From assembly GCA_944321445.1 (NCBI GenBank), contig CALULJ010000016.1, positions 1 to 46,607 of the forward strand: a DNA stretch of 46,607 nt, in the 5' to 3' direction. Both the position numbers and the translations under genes were made by a program. Shown here piece after piece: positions 46,395 through 46,607 of this stretch. Source of the stretch: an uncultured Collinsella sp. (GTDB lineage: Bacteria > Actinomycetota > Coriobacteriia > Coriobacteriales > Coriobacteriaceae). A model generated the notes under the pieces. The model saw nothing but the letters and a program-made list of their open reading frames with translations, was not told the DNA's origin and ran no database searches. Every line of letters starts with the position of its first letter. Within the stretch, counting starts at the first letter, position 1.

Positions 46395-46525
46395 GTTCGG
46401 GACGAAATTCCGGTCTCCTTTCCCCGTACGGGAAATACCCCTCGACAACGCCGCAGGATTCAACTGGGGTTTTCTCGACGGGTATTTCGCCTATGGGCGG
46501 ATGAGACCGGAATTTCGTCCCGAAC
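46395..46525. repeat. nested long palindrome F
   Basis: Outer arms 46395-46416 and 46504-46525 are perfectly complementary over 22 bp (GTTCGGGACGAAATTCCGGT core), with further partial pairing outside (GAATCC/GGATTC). Inner arms GAAATACCCCTCGA (46432-46445) and TCGACGGGTATTTC (46475-46488) match at 13 of 14. No gene was seen in 46206-46607. Confidence 0.85.
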
Positions 46526-46555
46526 TTCCGGATTCCGCTATACATCGTCCAGCAA

Positions 46556-46607
46556 CCAAATGGGGGGGCAGGTCACTTTTGGTCGACACGTGTCGACCAA
46601 AAGTGAC
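46556..46607. repeat. REP-like palindrome, copy 4 (cut by window end)
   Basis: CAAATGGGGGGGCAGGTCAC opens the element and the core GGTCGACACGTGTCGACC is perfect; the right arm is cut at AAAAGTGAC. It is the fourth copy of the family at 81, 39220 and 40567. Confidence 0.88.

Overview
The window comes from a high-GC bacterium with dense, mostly compact genes. Gene content (a fused two-domain acyl-CoA dehydratase activase, an AmmeMemoRadiSam pair, a beta-glucoside PTS, P-II/AmtB, many TetR/MarR/MerR/LysR regulators) and the intergenic palindromes suggest a gut anaerobe of the class Coriobacteriia, most likely Collinsella or a close relative. This is inference from familiarity, not from a database search. 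No rRNA, tRNA, CRISPR array, integrase or complete insertion sequence was seen.

Layout. 1-5.4 kb, minus strand: thrC, thrB, a DUF1648 membrane protein, mtnN and engB. 5.7-8.1 kb, plus strand: aspartate kinase and asd. Four steps of the aspartate-to-threonine route thus sit around one divergent promoter region; homoserine dehydrogenase is not in the window. 8.4-9.3 kb: an AEC-type carrier. 9.7-15.3 kb: a MacB/FtsX-type ABC exporter whose permease carries a coiled coil of about 540 residues, with a divergent TetR regulator. 15.3-20.1 kb: a DUF58 protein fused to a TgpA-type transglutaminase, with its MoxR ATPase. 20.1-25.7 kb: an autoregulated MerR gene, an M18 aminopeptidase, an iron-sulfur-flavoprotein-like reductase, a D-2-hydroxyacid dehydrogenase and a divergent DXS-like enzyme. 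26-28 kb: amtB, a small unknown ORF and glnK. 28-32.6 kb: LysR, a ZIP metal transporter, a HAD phosphatase, a GNAT acetyltransferase and a Nim-like flavin protein. 32.6-36.4 kb: MarR divergent from a beta-glucoside operon (PTS IIBC, GH1, ABM protein). 36.8-39.2 kb: the AmmeMemoRadiSam pair. 39.4-40.5 kb: a frameshifted, less GC-rich ATPase. 40.7-46.2 kb: TetR plus a 1600-residue activase.

The most unusual content is intergenic. (1) A REP-like palindrome centred on GGTCGACA/TGTCGACC occurs four times. The copy at the left edge sits in a 222 bp inverted repeat that also mirrors the last codons of engB, and two copies bracket the broken ATPase. (2) Three long hairpins (27-34 bp arms) have unrelated but self-complementary arms and share one apical module (ATyyCGCAG ... 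CGAGGACG), each directly beside a stop codon. (3) Two AT-rich elements of about 170 bp have the same terminal inverted repeats (CGAGTTTTGGT) and the same central motif (AATCCTGCGRAAACGCT), both between convergent genes. (4) Further long palindromes lie at 3.7, 30.2, 30.4 and 46.4 kb. These are the best candidates for something undescribed.

Regulation that can be read from sequence: a MerR promoter with a 19 bp spacer, tandem TetR operators before the activase operon, repeated MarR-type sites between marR and the PTS, a metalloregulator-like palindrome over the ZIP promoter, and several strong hairpin terminators.
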